Positions 1 through 8,700 of a DNA stretch of 64,000 bases are shown in pieces; positions within the stretch are counted from its first letter, which is position 1, and the number at the start of each line of letters is the position of its first letter. The position numbers and the translations under genes are program-made. Origin of the DNA: Mycobacterium sp. E787 (GTDB lineage Bacteria > Actinomycetota > Actinomycetes > Mycobacteriales > Mycobacteriaceae); the NCBI RefSeq assembly GCF_001668725.1, contig NZ_LZKL01000050.1, forward strand, positions 62,001-126,000, read 5' to 3'. Below the pieces are notes generated by a model. It worked only from the letters and a program-made list of their open reading frames with translations. It did no database searches and was not told the origin of the DNA.

Positions 1-349
1 GCCCATCAGCGAGAACGAAACCGAGGTGTGCTCGTGGTTCGCGGTGGATTCCGCCGCTCCCCTGCAATACAAACGTGATTCGTACCAGGCATATTTGATG
101 TGCTTCGGATCGACCGGAATGTTCGAACAAGACGACGTGGAGAACTGGGTGTCGCTGACCACCACCGCGGGCGGGTCGATGGCGCGCCGCCTGCTGCTCA
201 ACAGCCGGATGGGCCTGCTCTGCGACGATCGCCCCGTCATCGAGGCGCTGCCCGCCGAGTCCTTCCACGGTCCGGGGCGCGCCCAGGTCGGCTACAACGA
301 GTACAACCAGCGCGCGCTGCTCGGCTTGTGGGCGGACTACCTGTCATGA
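1..349 (+). CDS. Aromatic-ring-hydroxylating dioxygenase, alpha subunit (C-terminal part)
   Basis: Partial gene cut by the left window edge; it reads open from base 2 to a TGA at 347-349, leaving the last 115 residues. The piece looks like the end of the catalytic domain of a Rieske non-heme iron oxygenase large subunit, with a 'NEYNQRALLGLWADYL' tail. The Rieske cluster and iron ligands lie outside the window. Such alpha subunits hydroxylate an aromatic ring to a cis-dihydrodiol. The assignment rests mainly on the next gene, a clear beta subunit that overlaps it by ATGA, and on the dehydrogenase that follows. The substrate cannot be told. Confidence 0.8.
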   Translation, partial: PISENETEVCSWFAVDSAAPLQYKRDSYQAYLMCFGSTGMFEQDDVENWVSLTTTAGGSMARRLLLNSRMGLLCDDRPVIEALPAESFHGPGRAQVGYNEYNQRALLGLWADYLS

Positions 350-873
350 GAAAAGCCCTCCCATTCAACGACTTTCGCCACCTTCAGGCCCATCAGTTCC
401 TGGTCGACGAGGCCTACCTGCTCGATGCCCAGGACTACGAGGCGTGGCTGAACACCCTGACCGACGATATCCGCTACCTGATGCCGGTCCGGGTCACCAC
501 GGCGCGCGGTGCCGGGTTCGACGCCGAGCCGGAAAGGGGGCCGGGGATGGCGCATTTCGACGAGGACAAGTACTCGCTGCGCCAGCGGGTCGCCCGCTTT
601 GCCACCGAGCACGCCTGGACCGAGGATCCGCCGTCGCGGCTGCGGCACTTCATCACCAACGTGCGCACGTTCGTCGAAGATGACGCGCACCTGGCCGTCG
701 AATCGGCCGAGTTGCTCTTCCGCAGCCGCGGCGACGTCAACGACGCCGCGCTGGTGTCCTGCGGGCGCGAGGACCTGCTGCGGCGCTGCACGGATGGCTG
801 GAAGCTGGCACGCCGCACCATCTTTGTCGACGAGTCGGTGCTGCGGATGCAGAACCTGGCGGTGTTCCTGTGA
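346..873 (+). CDS. Aromatic-ring-hydroxylating dioxygenase, beta subunit
   Basis: 175 residues, the usual size for the small subunit of phenylpropionate/biphenyl-type dioxygenases (SnoaL-like cone fold). Typical features are the N-terminal 'HQFLVDEAYLLDAQDYEAWL' helix, the 'DDIRYLMPVR' strand, 'SRLRHFITNVR' in the middle and 'KLARRTIFVDESVLRMQNLAVFL' (split here as the last 25 residues). It has no catalytic metal and structurally supports the alpha subunit in an alpha3beta3 oxygenase. ATG at 346 overlaps the alpha-subunit stop (ATGA), so the two are translationally coupled. A longer same-frame ORF from 100 is ignored because it lies inside the alpha gene. Confidence 0.9.
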   Translation: MRKALPFNDFRHLQAHQFLVDEAYLLDAQDYEAWLNTLTDDIRYLMPVRVTTARGAGFDAEPERGPGMAHFDEDKYSLRQRVARFATEHAWTEDPPSRLRHFITNVRTFVEDDAHLAVESAELLFRSRGDVNDAALVSCGREDLLRRCTDGWKLARRTIFVDESVLRMQNLAVFL

Positions 874-1112
874 ACGAACCCCTCACGGTGGCAAACGAAT
901 TCGCCGAGGTCGAGGTGCGGCGGGTGGACACCCGCAACGGGTCGCGGTTGCTGATCAGCGCCCCCAAGACCGGGCGGTCGATCAGCCTGGACGCGCTCGA
1001 GCTGGAGGCGCTGACCTGGCAGAACGCCCGCACGCTGGCCACCATGGTCGGCAAGGCCGGCGCGCCGCTGGTGCCCGACGAGCCGGAGGTCGGCGATGAC
1101 CGGCTGGCTTGA
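870..1112 (+). CDS. Small conserved protein of dioxygenase cluster, unknown function
   Basis: 80 residues starting at GTG 870, overlapping the beta-subunit stop by four bases and overlapped at its own end by the dehydrogenase gene. I recognise no domain; it is acidic with alternating beta-like stretches ('EVEVRRVDTRNGSRLLISAP') followed by an alpha-helical tail. Its position between oxygenase and dihydrodiol dehydrogenase in a fully overlapping gene chain indicates a role in the same aromatic pathway, perhaps as an accessory or assembly factor, but that is inference only. Confidence 0.75.
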   Translation: MNEPLTVANEFAEVEVRRVDTRNGSRLLISAPKTGRSISLDALELEALTWQNARTLATMVGKAGAPLVPDEPEVGDDRLA

Positions 1113-1893
1113 GGGCAAGCGCGCCCTGATCGTCGGCGCCGGATCCGGCATCGGCCGCGCCGTGCTGGACGCGTTTTGTACCGAGGGAGCCAAAGTTGCT
1201 GCGCTGGAACGAGATTCGGCAAAGTGCGAACGGTTGCGTGTCGAGTTGGCCGGCGTCCCGGTGGTCGACGGCGACGCGGTCACCCGTGCGGCCAACGAGC
1301 GCGCCGTCGCCGCCGCAGTGGACGCCTTGGGCGGGCTGGACACCCTGGTCAACTGCGTCGGGGTCTTCGATTTCTACCGGGGCGTCGGCGACATCGACGC
1401 CGGTGACCTGTCGTCCGCCTTCGACGAGATGTTCCGCACCAATGTGCTGAGCCACCTGCAGTCGGTCAAGGCGGCCCTGCCCGCGCTGCAGGCCGGCACC
1501 GGGTCGTCGATCGTCTTGTGCGAGTCCACGTCGTCGTATCACCCCGGGCGCGGCGGCGCGCTGTACGTGTCGTCGAAGTTCGCCGTGCGCGGACTGGTGG
1601 CGACGCTGGCCCGCGAACTGGCGCCGCGGATCCGGGTCAACGGCGTGGCGCCGGGCGGCACGCTGGGCACCGATCTGCGCGGCCTCGCCAGCCTGGGCCT
1701 CGAGGGCGTCCGCCTGGACGACACCCCCGATCGGGCAAGCGATCTGGCGGCGCGCACCCCGCTGGGCGTCGCGCTCACCGGAGAGGACCACGCCTGGAGT
1801 TTCGTGTTCCTGGCGTCCGACCGGTCCCGCGGCATCACCGGCGAAACCGTCCACCCCGACGGCGGATTCGGGCTGGGTGGAACGCGTGTTTGA
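1096..1893 (+). CDS. SDR dehydrogenase, cis-dihydrodiol dehydrogenase-like (HcaB/BphB type)
   Basis: 265-residue classical short-chain dehydrogenase. The NAD-binding loop GAGSGIG is at residues 14-20, 'NCVG' at about 86-89, and the catalytic Tyr157-x3-Lys161 ('YVSSK') follows Ser residues near 144-147. The C-terminal 'DGGFGLGG' closes the substrate lid. In dioxygenase operons this class oxidises the cis-dihydrodiol to a catechol with NAD+; that role is inferred from the neighbours. The ATG at 1096 lies 17 bases inside the preceding small gene. The exact substrate is not determinable. Confidence 0.88.
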   Translation: MTGWLEGKRALIVGAGSGIGRAVLDAFCTEGAKVAALERDSAKCERLRVELAGVPVVDGDAVTRAANERAVAAAVDALGGLDTLVNCVGVFDFYRGVGDIDAGDLSSAFDEMFRTNVLSHLQSVKAALPALQAGTGSSIVLCESTSSYHPGRGGALYVSSKFAVRGLVATLARELAPRIRVNGVAPGGTLGTDLRGLASLGLEGVRLDDTPDRASDLAARTPLGVALTGEDHAWSFVFLASDRSRGITGETVHPDGGFGLGGTRV

Positions 1894-2599
1894 TCAACAG
1901 CGCGCCTTGGTGGCGCAGGCCTGCCGGGTCGCGGCGGCGCGCGGTCTGGTCGACGGCATCCTCGGCCACCTGAGCCTGCGCGTCGATGACGACCGGCTGC
2001 TCGTCCGGTGCCGCAGCGACACCGACACCGGGGTGGCGTTCACCCAACCCGGCAACATAAGGCTCATCAAATTCGACGGAAGCGCCGGCGCCGCAGGCGA
2101 GCTCGACGGCTACCGGGTTCCCAACGAGCTGCCCATCCACGTCGAGACGATGCTCGCCGATCCGGCGCACCGGGCCGTCGCGCACCTGCACCCGCCCGCC
2201 GTCGTCGCCGCCGACCTCGCCGGGATCACGCTGAGGCCGATCTACGGCGCCTACGACATTCCCGGCGCGTGGCTCGCGCGCGGCGGCGTGCCGGTCTACG
2301 AACGCGCAGTGCTGATCCGAACCCCGGCGCTGGGCAAGGACATGGTGGCCGCGATGCACGGCCGGCCGGTGCTGATCCTGCGCGGGCACGGAATCACCAG
2401 CGCCGCCAACACCATTCAGCAGGCCGTGCTGCGGGCGATCGGCGTGAACGAGCTGGCGCGGATGTCGTTGCGGGTGCGCGCGGCCGGCGCCGCGCTGCGC
2501 GACATCGACGACGCCGACTGGGACGACCTGCCCGACCTGGGGCCGGGATTCAACACCGACGCGGCCTGGCGACACGAGGTCGCGCGGCTGGGTGACTGA
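1877..2599 (+). CDS. Class II aldolase/adducin-family protein
   Basis: 240 residues with the class II aldolase fold: an N-terminal helix ending 'GLVDGILGHLSLRV', the zinc-binding 'HLHPPAVV' near residue 95 and a second metal histidine in 'LILRGHGI' near residue 170. Family members (fuculose-phosphate aldolase type) cleave or decarboxylate hydroxy-acids using Zn2+. GTG at 1877 overlaps the dehydrogenase stop by 17 bases, making it the last gene of the aromatic operon. It could act on a ring-fission product, in place of the usual class II pyruvate aldolases, but the substrate is unknown. Confidence 0.85.
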   Translation: MERVFDQQRALVAQACRVAAARGLVDGILGHLSLRVDDDRLLVRCRSDTDTGVAFTQPGNIRLIKFDGSAGAAGELDGYRVPNELPIHVETMLADPAHRAVAHLHPPAVVAADLAGITLRPIYGAYDIPGAWLARGGVPVYERAVLIRTPALGKDMVAAMHGRPVLILRGHGITSAANTIQQAVLRAIGVNELARMSLRVRAAGAALRDIDDADWDDLPDLGPGFNTDAAWRHEVARLGD

Positions 2600-2674
2600 A
2601 AGCCAATGTCACAGGTTCATATCCGGCGCGCGCCACTCGACCGGGACGGCGCGCGCCGGCATTAGCCTGCCCGG

Positions 2675-3514
2675 GTGAGCGAACTGGACCGGCGGCGATT
2701 CCTGGTCGCGGTGGCCGCGACGGTCGCGGTCACCGGGATCTCGTGGTCCTCCGCCGGGGGCTCCAGGGAGACGGTGGCGCGCGCCGAGGTGACTGCGCCG
2801 CGCCCGGCCGCCCCGGGGTTGCCGCCGATGCTGTCCCCGCCGGATCCCCGGTCGCGCGTCGCGTTGCCCGGTGGCGGGGTGCTGAGGAAGCTGCCCGGCA
2901 ACGGCGACCTGCTGGCGTGGACGGTCGATGACGGCGCCGACACCGAGGTGGTGCGGCTCTACACACAGTTCGCCAAGGACACCGGGGTGCGGCTCACCTA
3001 TTTCGTCACCGGCGCCTATCACTCGTGGACCGACAATGCCGCGTTGCTTCGGCCGCTGGTGGAATCGGGGCAGATTCAGCTGGCCAACCACACGTGGACG
3101 CATCCCGACCTGACGATGCTGTCGAAGGCCCAGATCGCCGATGAGCTCGGTCGCACCGACCAGTTCCTGCGGAACGCCTACGGAGTGGACGCCACCCCGT
3201 ACTTCCGGCCGCCCTATGGCCATCACAACGCCGTGGTGGACTCGGTGGCCGCCGAGCTCGGCTACCACGCGACCACGCTGTGGTCCGGCGACCTACGCGA
3301 TTCCGCGGTGCTGTCCGAAAACCAGATCGTCAGGACGGCGTACGAGGCCTTCGCCCCGCAGAACATCGTGATCGGCCACCTCAATCACCCGGCGGTCACC
3401 CGTGTTTACGGACAGTTGGTGGACATCATCCGGGAACGCAGGCTGCGCACCGTCACGCTCAACGACGTCTTCCTGCGACCCGAGATCCCGCGCCGGATAT
3501 CTCAGCCGACCTGA
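2675..3514 (+). CDS. Tat-exported polysaccharide deacetylase (NodB domain)
   Basis: 279 residues. The N-terminus 'DRRRFLVAVAATVAV' is a twin-arginine signal, so the protein is exported folded. The NodB domain covers about residues 75-270: the metal-Asp motif appears as 'VDDG', the zinc histidines are in 'NHTWTHPD', and 'YFRPPYGHHN' is motif 3. These CE4 enzymes remove acetyl groups from peptidoglycan or other polysaccharides with a divalent metal. GTG at 2675 is the only start giving the complete signal. The gene ends 13 bases inside the convergent IclR gene. Confidence 0.88.
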   Translation: MSELDRRRFLVAVAATVAVTGISWSSAGGSRETVARAEVTAPRPAAPGLPPMLSPPDPRSRVALPGGGVLRKLPGNGDLLAWTVDDGADTEVVRLYTQFAKDTGVRLTYFVTGAYHSWTDNAALLRPLVESGQIQLANHTWTHPDLTMLSKAQIADELGRTDQFLRNAYGVDATPYFRPPYGHHNAVVDSVAAELGYHATTLWSGDLRDSAVLSENQIVRTAYEAFAPQNIVIGHLNHPAVTRVYGQLVDIIRERRLRTVTLNDVFLRPEIPRRISQPT

Positions 3515-4314
3515 TCGCCAATCTCCTTGGCGGCCTTGACAAGAGCGGCGGCCACGGCCGGGCAGCGCGCGCCGTCGAGCCGATTCTGCGGTGCCGCGGC
3601 GTTGAGCGCGAGCCGCAGGCCCGGCGCCCGGGTCGGGATGGCCACCGCCACCGAGGCGACGCCCTCCTCGCTCTCCTCGCGATTGACCGCGTAGCCCCGC
3701 TCCCGGATGCGCGCCAGCTCGGCCTCCAGTTCGGTGCGGCTGCCAATCGAGTGAGCGGTGACGCGCTCCAAGTCCTCCGCCGGAAACAACTGGGACAGTT
3801 CGGCTTCCGCGAGCTGGGCGAGCATGACCTTGCCCGTCGAGGTGCAGTGCGCCGGCATGGTTCGGCCCAGCCGCGAGGCCACCCGCACGGCCGCGGGCCC
3901 CTCGACCGCGGCGACGAAACGGACGTTCGCGCCGTCGAGCATCCCGACGTGAATCGATTCCCGCAGTTGCTCGCTCAGGCTTCGCATGATCGGCGCGGCG
4001 CTGCGCTGAAGGTCGAGGCGGCCGAGGATCGCAAACGCCACGCCGGTCAACGAGGGACCCGGCAGGTACGCCTTGGACACCGGGTCTTGCCGGACGAACC
4101 CGCGATAGTTCAGCATCGCCAGCAGTCGGTGCGCCGTCGAGGCCGCGACACCCAGGTATCGGGTGGCCTCGGTCAACCGGATCTCCGGCCGCTCCCCCAG
4201 CAACAGCAGCAGCTTCAGCGCGTTGTCGACCGACTCGATCGGATACTGGGGCGCAAGCGAATCGGCGGCGTCCTGCTGCCTCTTGTTCGCCATGACAGTG
4301 ACGGTACTCGCCAC
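3502..4314 (-). CDS. IclR-family transcriptional regulator
   Basis: 270 residues. A winged helix-turn-helix covers about residues 25-85 ('SVDNALKLLLLLGE' and 'ATRYLGVAASTAHRLLAML'), followed by the IclR effector domain with 'SIHVGMLDGANVRFVAAVEG' and 'GYAVNREESEEGVASVAVAI'. IclR proteins usually control a nearby catabolic operon in response to a small carboxylate. The GTG start at 4314 touches the stop of the upstream permease gene; an ATG 21 bases further in (4293) is an alternative. Same strand and contact with the permease suggest co-transcription. Confidence 0.9.
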   Translation of the reverse strand: MASTVTVMANKRQQDAADSLAPQYPIESVDNALKLLLLLGERPEIRLTEATRYLGVAASTAHRLLAMLNYRGFVRQDPVSKAYLPGPSLTGVAFAILGRLDLQRSAAPIMRSLSEQLRESIHVGMLDGANVRFVAAVEGPAAVRVASRLGRTMPAHCTSTGKVMLAQLAEAELSQLFPAEDLERVTAHSIGSRTELEAELARIRERGYAVNREESEEGVASVAVAIPTRAPGLRLALNAAAPQNRLDGARCPAVAAALVKAAKEIGDQVG

Positions 4315-5427
4315 TCAGAGCGCGCTGAGGACCGTCGCTCCCAGTAGGCCCGCCGCGATCACCGCGACGGTGGTGGCCGCGGTGGCCTTCCAACCGAAGC
4401 TGCGCGCAACCATCGCGATTCCGGGTGCGCTGACCGCGGGGAGCGTGATCAGCAGCGCGCCGAGCGTCCCCGACGAGACGCCGAGCAGCGCCAGTCCGTG
4501 CAGGATCGGGATCTCTCCCGCCGTCGGGATGACGAGCAACGTGCCGACCACCGCCGCGAGCACCACCATCAGCAGACCCGTCAGCGGGCCCCGGTGCGGG
4601 AGGCCGGTCAGGGTCAGCAGCCAGCCCCGGAAAGCCCCGACCAGGAGCACCAGAATCGCGTACTCGGGCAACAGGAACAGGCCCAGCCGCAGCAGCGCGC
4701 GGGCGAATCCGACGGCCGGCGGTGCCGCCGCCGCGGCGGTCGGCGGCGCGCCCTCACGGGTCACCAGGCCGACCACCGCGGCGACGCCGAACACGGCGGC
4801 GGCGCCCACCACGGCCCGTGTCAGCGTCCACTGCCAGGGAGCGACGAAGAGCAAGAACACGAGCACCGCCGGATTCAGCAACGGGTTGCCGAGCCAGTAG
4901 GCGACGGCGGCGACGCGGCCGATCCCGTTGCGCCGCAACGTGACCGCGACCGGGGCGGCGCAGCAGGTGCACATCATCGACGGCATACCGGCCACCCCGC
5001 CGGCCAGCGCGCTCGTCAGCGGGCCGCGCCTATTCAACAGGCGCGGCAGCCACGCCCGCGGCAGCAACGCCTGCACCGAAGCGCTGAGGAGCAGCGCCAC
5101 CACCAGCGCCTGCCAAATGGACAGGAAATAGGCATGGAAAAACGTCGTGGCGGCGTGCCAGGTGGGCGCGTCCCCGGCGCGCACCCCGCCGGCCGACAGG
5201 ATGTTCGACGCCGGCCAGCGATGGGTCCGGTGGGCCTTGAGGGCCTTGGCCGCGTACGGCGTCCACTTGGCCCAGGTCAGCCCCGCCACGAAGACGGCCA
5301 GCGTGACGGCGACGCCGATGGCGGCGGCGGCCCGCCCCGGTGTGCGAATCGCGTTGACACTCAGCGGTGCGGCCACGGTCACCGACGCTAACGCAGGACG
5401 CCGCGGTTGTCGCTGCGAGGCGGGCAA
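4315..5427 (-). CDS. Permease of the ArsP/DUF318 family
   Basis: 370 residues with about eight predicted membrane segments in two blocks. Each half carries the family's signature: 'MMCTCCAAPVAVTLRRNG' with clustered cysteines and 'GNPLLNPAVLV'. Family members include the methylarsenite exporter ArsP and the YraQ group, which move organoarsenicals or unknown solutes out of the cell. No arsenic genes are nearby, so the substrate is open. The N-terminal 20 residues before the first helix are poorly conserved-looking and a later start is possible. Confidence 0.85.
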   Translation of the reverse strand: MPASQRQPRRPALASVTVAAPLSVNAIRTPGRAAAAIGVAVTLAVFVAGLTWAKWTPYAAKALKAHRTHRWPASNILSAGGVRAGDAPTWHAATTFFHAYFLSIWQALVVALLLSASVQALLPRAWLPRLLNRRGPLTSALAGGVAGMPSMMCTCCAAPVAVTLRRNGIGRVAAVAYWLGNPLLNPAVLVFLLFVAPWQWTLTRAVVGAAAVFGVAAVVGLVTREGAPPTAAAAAPPAVGFARALLRLGLFLLPEYAILVLLVGAFRGWLLTLTGLPHRGPLTGLLMVVLAAVVGTLLVIPTAGEIPILHGLALLGVSSGTLGALLITLPAVSAPGIAMVARSFGWKATAATTVAVIAAGLLGATVLSAL

Positions 5428-5481
5428 AAGGTCACCTGCTCCCCAACCCAGGCCACTGCGACAGATGTGGCGTCACCGGAT

Positions 5482-7119
5482 TCAATTAGCCTGCGCCACT
5501 TGCGCTTTCGCCCACCGGTAGTCGGCCTTGCCGGATGGCGAGCGCTGCAACCGGTCACAGAACACGATCGCCTTCGGCAGTTTGTAGCGCGCGATGTGGC
5601 GGGCCGCCTCGGCGATGATGCCGTCGGCGTCGACGGGCGCGCCGTCGGAAAGTTGAACCAGCGCGACGACTTCGTTGCCCCACCGGGCGCTGGGCCGGCT
5701 CGTCACCACGACGTCGTAGACGGCGGGGTGCTCGGCGATCGCGGCCTCCACCTCCTCGGCGAAGATCTTCTCGCCGCCGGAGTTGATCGTGACCGAATCG
5801 CGGCCGAGCAGCTCGATCTGGCCGTCGGCGTGCCAGCGTGCCCGGTCGCCGGGCACCGAGTGCCGGATGCCCCCGATCACCGGGAACGTGCGCGCCGTCT
5901 TCTCCGGATCGCCCAGGTAGCCCAGCGGGATCGGTCCCTGCTGGGCCAGCCACCCGATCTCGTCGTCGCCCGGCGACAGGATCCGGGTGAGGTCCTCGCT
6001 GACCACCACGGCGCCCGGATTGGGCACGAAGCGCCCGGTCGCGCCCTGCGCCCGGCTGGAGGCCTGGATCATCTGCGCGCCGGATTCCGACGCGCCGCCC
6101 GCGTCCAGGATCGTCACCTGGGGTAGCAGCTCGACGAAGCGCTGCTTGAGCGGGGCGCTGAGCGCGGCCCCGCCGGTGACCAGCGCCAGCAGCCCGGACA
6201 GGTCGTAATCGCCGGCTTCGAGCTCGTCGGCCAGCGGCCGCCCGAAGGCGTCGCCGACCATCGACAGCGACATCACCCTTTCTCGGCTGGCCAGCGCCAA
6301 CGCCTCGGCCGGATCGAAATGCGTGGTCGTCGGCGCCATCACGAACGGCCGGCCCCCGCACAGGCTGATGAAGGCGGCCCACTGCGCGGCGCCGTGCATG
6401 AGCGGCGCCAGGGTCATCGAGCCCGGCCCCGCAAGCCGCGACCGCTCGACGATCTCGTCCAGGCTGGACACCGCCTCGTCGGTGCCCAACGCCCGCCCGC
6501 CCATGGCGTTCACGTAGATGTCGTGCTGCCGCCACAGCACCGCCTTGGGCATCCCGGTGGTGCCGCCGGTGTAGAGCACGTACAGGTCGTCGGGCGACGG
6601 CACAACGTCGAGCGGCTCGTCGGACACCGACGCCAGCAGCTCGTCGTAGCGCACCGCACCCGGCAGCGGGTCGTTGCCCGACCCGTCGTCGACGTGGATC
6701 AGCCGCACCGGACCGGGCACCCTGGCCAGCGCCTCGGCCAGCGTGGGCGCGAACCGCGCGTGATACATGACGGCCTCGGCGCCGGCGTTGCCGAGCAGGT
6801 ACACCAGCTCGTCGGCCACGTAGCGGTAGTTCACGTTGAACGGGGCGACCCGCGCGCCGTACGCGCCGAGCATCGCCTCGAGGAATTCGTTGCAGTTCGC
6901 CAGGTACAGCCCGAGGTGGCTCTGGCCCGATTCGTAGGGCGCGAGCTCCGCGCGTTCGCGATGCGCGCCCAGCCCCCACCCGTGCAGCGCCCGGGCGAAG
7001 CGTCGGGCACGTTCGGCGGTTTGCGCGAAGGTGAAGCGCCGATCGCCGAACACGATGCAGTCCCGGTCCGGGTTGGCCGCCGCGACCGCCGCGAACACCT
7101 GGGCAAGGTTGAATTCCAC
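5482..7119 (-). CDS. Acyl-CoA synthetase (FadD-like, ANL superfamily)
   Basis: 545-residue adenylate-forming ligase. The ATP-binding P-loop 'YTGGTTGMPKAVLWRQ' is near residue 190, the hinge/A8 region 'GDRARWHADGQIELLGRDS' near 420, 'INSGGEKIFAEEVE' follows, and the catalytic lysine is in 'RSPSGKADYRW' near the C-terminus. It activates a carboxylic acid to acyl-AMP and then acyl-CoA. The 'VLYTGGTTGMPKAVLWRQ' motif resembles FadD19-type ligases for steroid side chains or long acyl chains, but no steroid genes are adjacent, so no specific FadD number is assigned. GTG start at 7119. Confidence 0.9.
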   Translation of the reverse strand: MEFNLAQVFAAVAAANPDRDCIVFGDRRFTFAQTAERARRFARALHGWGLGAHRERAELAPYESGQSHLGLYLANCNEFLEAMLGAYGARVAPFNVNYRYVADELVYLLGNAGAEAVMYHARFAPTLAEALARVPGPVRLIHVDDGSGNDPLPGAVRYDELLASVSDEPLDVVPSPDDLYVLYTGGTTGMPKAVLWRQHDIYVNAMGGRALGTDEAVSSLDEIVERSRLAGPGSMTLAPLMHGAAQWAAFISLCGGRPFVMAPTTTHFDPAEALALASRERVMSLSMVGDAFGRPLADELEAGDYDLSGLLALVTGGAALSAPLKQRFVELLPQVTILDAGGASESGAQMIQASSRAQGATGRFVPNPGAVVVSEDLTRILSPGDDEIGWLAQQGPIPLGYLGDPEKTARTFPVIGGIRHSVPGDRARWHADGQIELLGRDSVTINSGGEKIFAEEVEAAIAEHPAVYDVVVTSRPSARWGNEVVALVQLSDGAPVDADGIIAEAARHIARYKLPKAIVFCDRLQRSPSGKADYRWAKAQVAQAN

Positions 7120-7190
7120 AGAATCTCCTAACCTGAAGCCAGCGCCACGCTACAACGACGGAAGCGGCGATAGCGGTTAGTCTCTGCATC

Positions 7191-8030
7191 GTGTGCGGGG
7201 CTACCCAGACCGGATACAGCCGATACGTCGCCATCGGGGACAGCCAGACCGAGGGGTTGTGGGATGGCAACGACGCGATCGGCTGCCTCGGGTTTGCCGA
7301 CCGGCTCGCGGCGATGATCGATTCGCACTACCCGGGCCTGCACTACGCCAACCTGGCGATCCGCGGCAAGCTGGTGGCCGACGTCCTGCGCGAGCAGGTC
7401 CCGCCGACGCTGGCGATGCGACCCGACCTGGTCACCGTGTGCATCGGCATGAACGACGTGATCCAGCCGGGAAACTCGTTCGGCCGTGCCCTCACCGACC
7501 TCGCGGAGCTGTATGCCGCGCTCGCCGGATCGGGTGCGACGGTGGTGACCACCACCTTCCCGAACGTCGCGCAATTCCTGCCACTCGGGCGGCTGGTGTC
7601 CGGGCGGCTCACCCGCATCAACGACGCCATCCGGGCGGCCGCCGGCCAATACGGCTTCCGGCTGGTGGACCTCTACGACGTGCCTTCGATGCGGGACCTG
7701 GACACCTGGGACATCGACCGCGTGCATGCGTCCACCAAGGGACACATCCTGTTCGCCGAGGCCGCCGCCGAGGCCCTCAATTTGCCTGGCAGCAACCATG
7801 ATTGGGCCGAAGCGAGCGGCAGCCCGACGCGGCTGTCGTTCAAATCCCGCACCTATGGCCAGCTGCGCTGGACGCAGCAGAAGTTCATGCCGTGGGTGTG
7901 GCGCCGGCTGCGCGGCATGTCTTCGGCCGACGGGCGGGTGCCCAAGCGTCCGCGGCTCGAGCCGCTCAGCGCGCCCAGCGAGGACATAGCGGCGCGGTTC
8001 CTGCGCCGGTCAGGCATCCTTGACCCATGA
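7191..8030 (+). CDS. SGNH/GDSL-family esterase
   Basis: 279 residues. Block I with the nucleophile is 'GDSQTEG', block III is 'CIGMNDV', and the catalytic Asp/His pair is 'DIDRVHAS' near residue 178. No signal peptide is evident, and the C-terminal 70 residues are an arginine-rich extension. SGNH enzymes hydrolyse esters or deacetylate small substrates and glycans. GTG start at 7191, 71 bases from the divergent ligase gene; its stop overlaps the next gene by ATGA, indicating coupling to the DedA protein. Confidence 0.88.
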   Translation: MCGATQTGYSRYVAIGDSQTEGLWDGNDAIGCLGFADRLAAMIDSHYPGLHYANLAIRGKLVADVLREQVPPTLAMRPDLVTVCIGMNDVIQPGNSFGRALTDLAELYAALAGSGATVVTTTFPNVAQFLPLGRLVSGRLTRINDAIRAAAGQYGFRLVDLYDVPSMRDLDTWDIDRVHASTKGHILFAEAAAEALNLPGSNHDWAEASGSPTRLSFKSRTYGQLRWTQQKFMPWVWRRLRGMSSADGRVPKRPRLEPLSAPSEDIAARFLRRSGILDP

Positions 8031-8692
8031 GTGTGGAGGCTCTGCTGCAGTCCATCCCGCCACTGCTGGTCTACCTGGTGGTCGGCGGTGTGGTCGGCGT
8101 GGAAAGCCTGGGCGTTCCCCTTCCCGGCGAGATCGTGCTGGTCAGCGCCGCGCTGATGTCGTCGCACCATGACCTGGCCGTCAACCCCGTCGGCGTGGGC
8201 GTCGCCGCGGTGATCGGTGCCGTCATCGGCGACTCGATCGGCTACGCGATCGGTCGCCGGTTCGGCCTGCCGCTGTTCGACCGGCTCGGCCGGCGGTTCC
8301 CCAGGCACTTCGGGCCTGGACACGTCGCGCTCGCCGAGAAGCTGTTCAACCGCTGGGGGGTTCGGGCGGTGTTCTTCGGCCGCTTCATCGCGCTGCTGCG
8401 GATCTTCGCCGGGCCGCTGGCCGGCGCGCTGAAGATGCATTACCGACGGTTCCTGGCGGCCAACGTGTCGGGGGCGATCTGCTGGGCGGGCGGCACCACC
8501 GCCCTGGTCTATTTCGCCGGCGTGGCCGCCGAACGCTGGATGCAGCGGTTCTCCTGGGTCGCGCTGGTCGTCGCGATCGTGTGCGGCCTCATCGCCGCCT
8601 TCGCGTTGCGGGAGCGCACGTCGCGCATGATCGCCGAGCTCGAGGAAGAGCACTACCGAAAAACCGGCACCACGGCCGCCGACGCCGCCTGA
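8027..8692 (+). CDS. DedA-family membrane protein
   Basis: 221 residues with four to five hydrophobic segments. The N-terminal re-entrant region contains 'ESLGVPLPGEIVLVSAALM', and the family signature 'FFGRFIALLRIFAGPLAGALKM' (two parts) lies near residue 125-145 with its conserved arginines. DedA proteins are proton-dependent phospholipid flippases/transporters of the cytoplasmic membrane. Its ATG overlaps the esterase stop (ATGA), so the two are made together, possibly for a lipid-linked task. Confidence 0.92.
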   Translation: MSVEALLQSIPPLLVYLVVGGVVGVESLGVPLPGEIVLVSAALMSSHHDLAVNPVGVGVAAVIGAVIGDSIGYAIGRRFGLPLFDRLGRRFPRHFGPGHVALAEKLFNRWGVRAVFFGRFIALLRIFAGPLAGALKMHYRRFLAANVSGAICWAGGTTALVYFAGVAAERWMQRFSWVALVVAIVCGLIAAFALRERTSRMIAELEEEHYRKTGTTAADAA

Positions 8693-8700
8693 GGCCGCGG

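Noticed and set aside
7128..7799. Antisense frame over the GDSL esterase
   Set aside because: Shadow frame with high His/Arg/Gly content; the plus-strand gene has all four esterase blocks.
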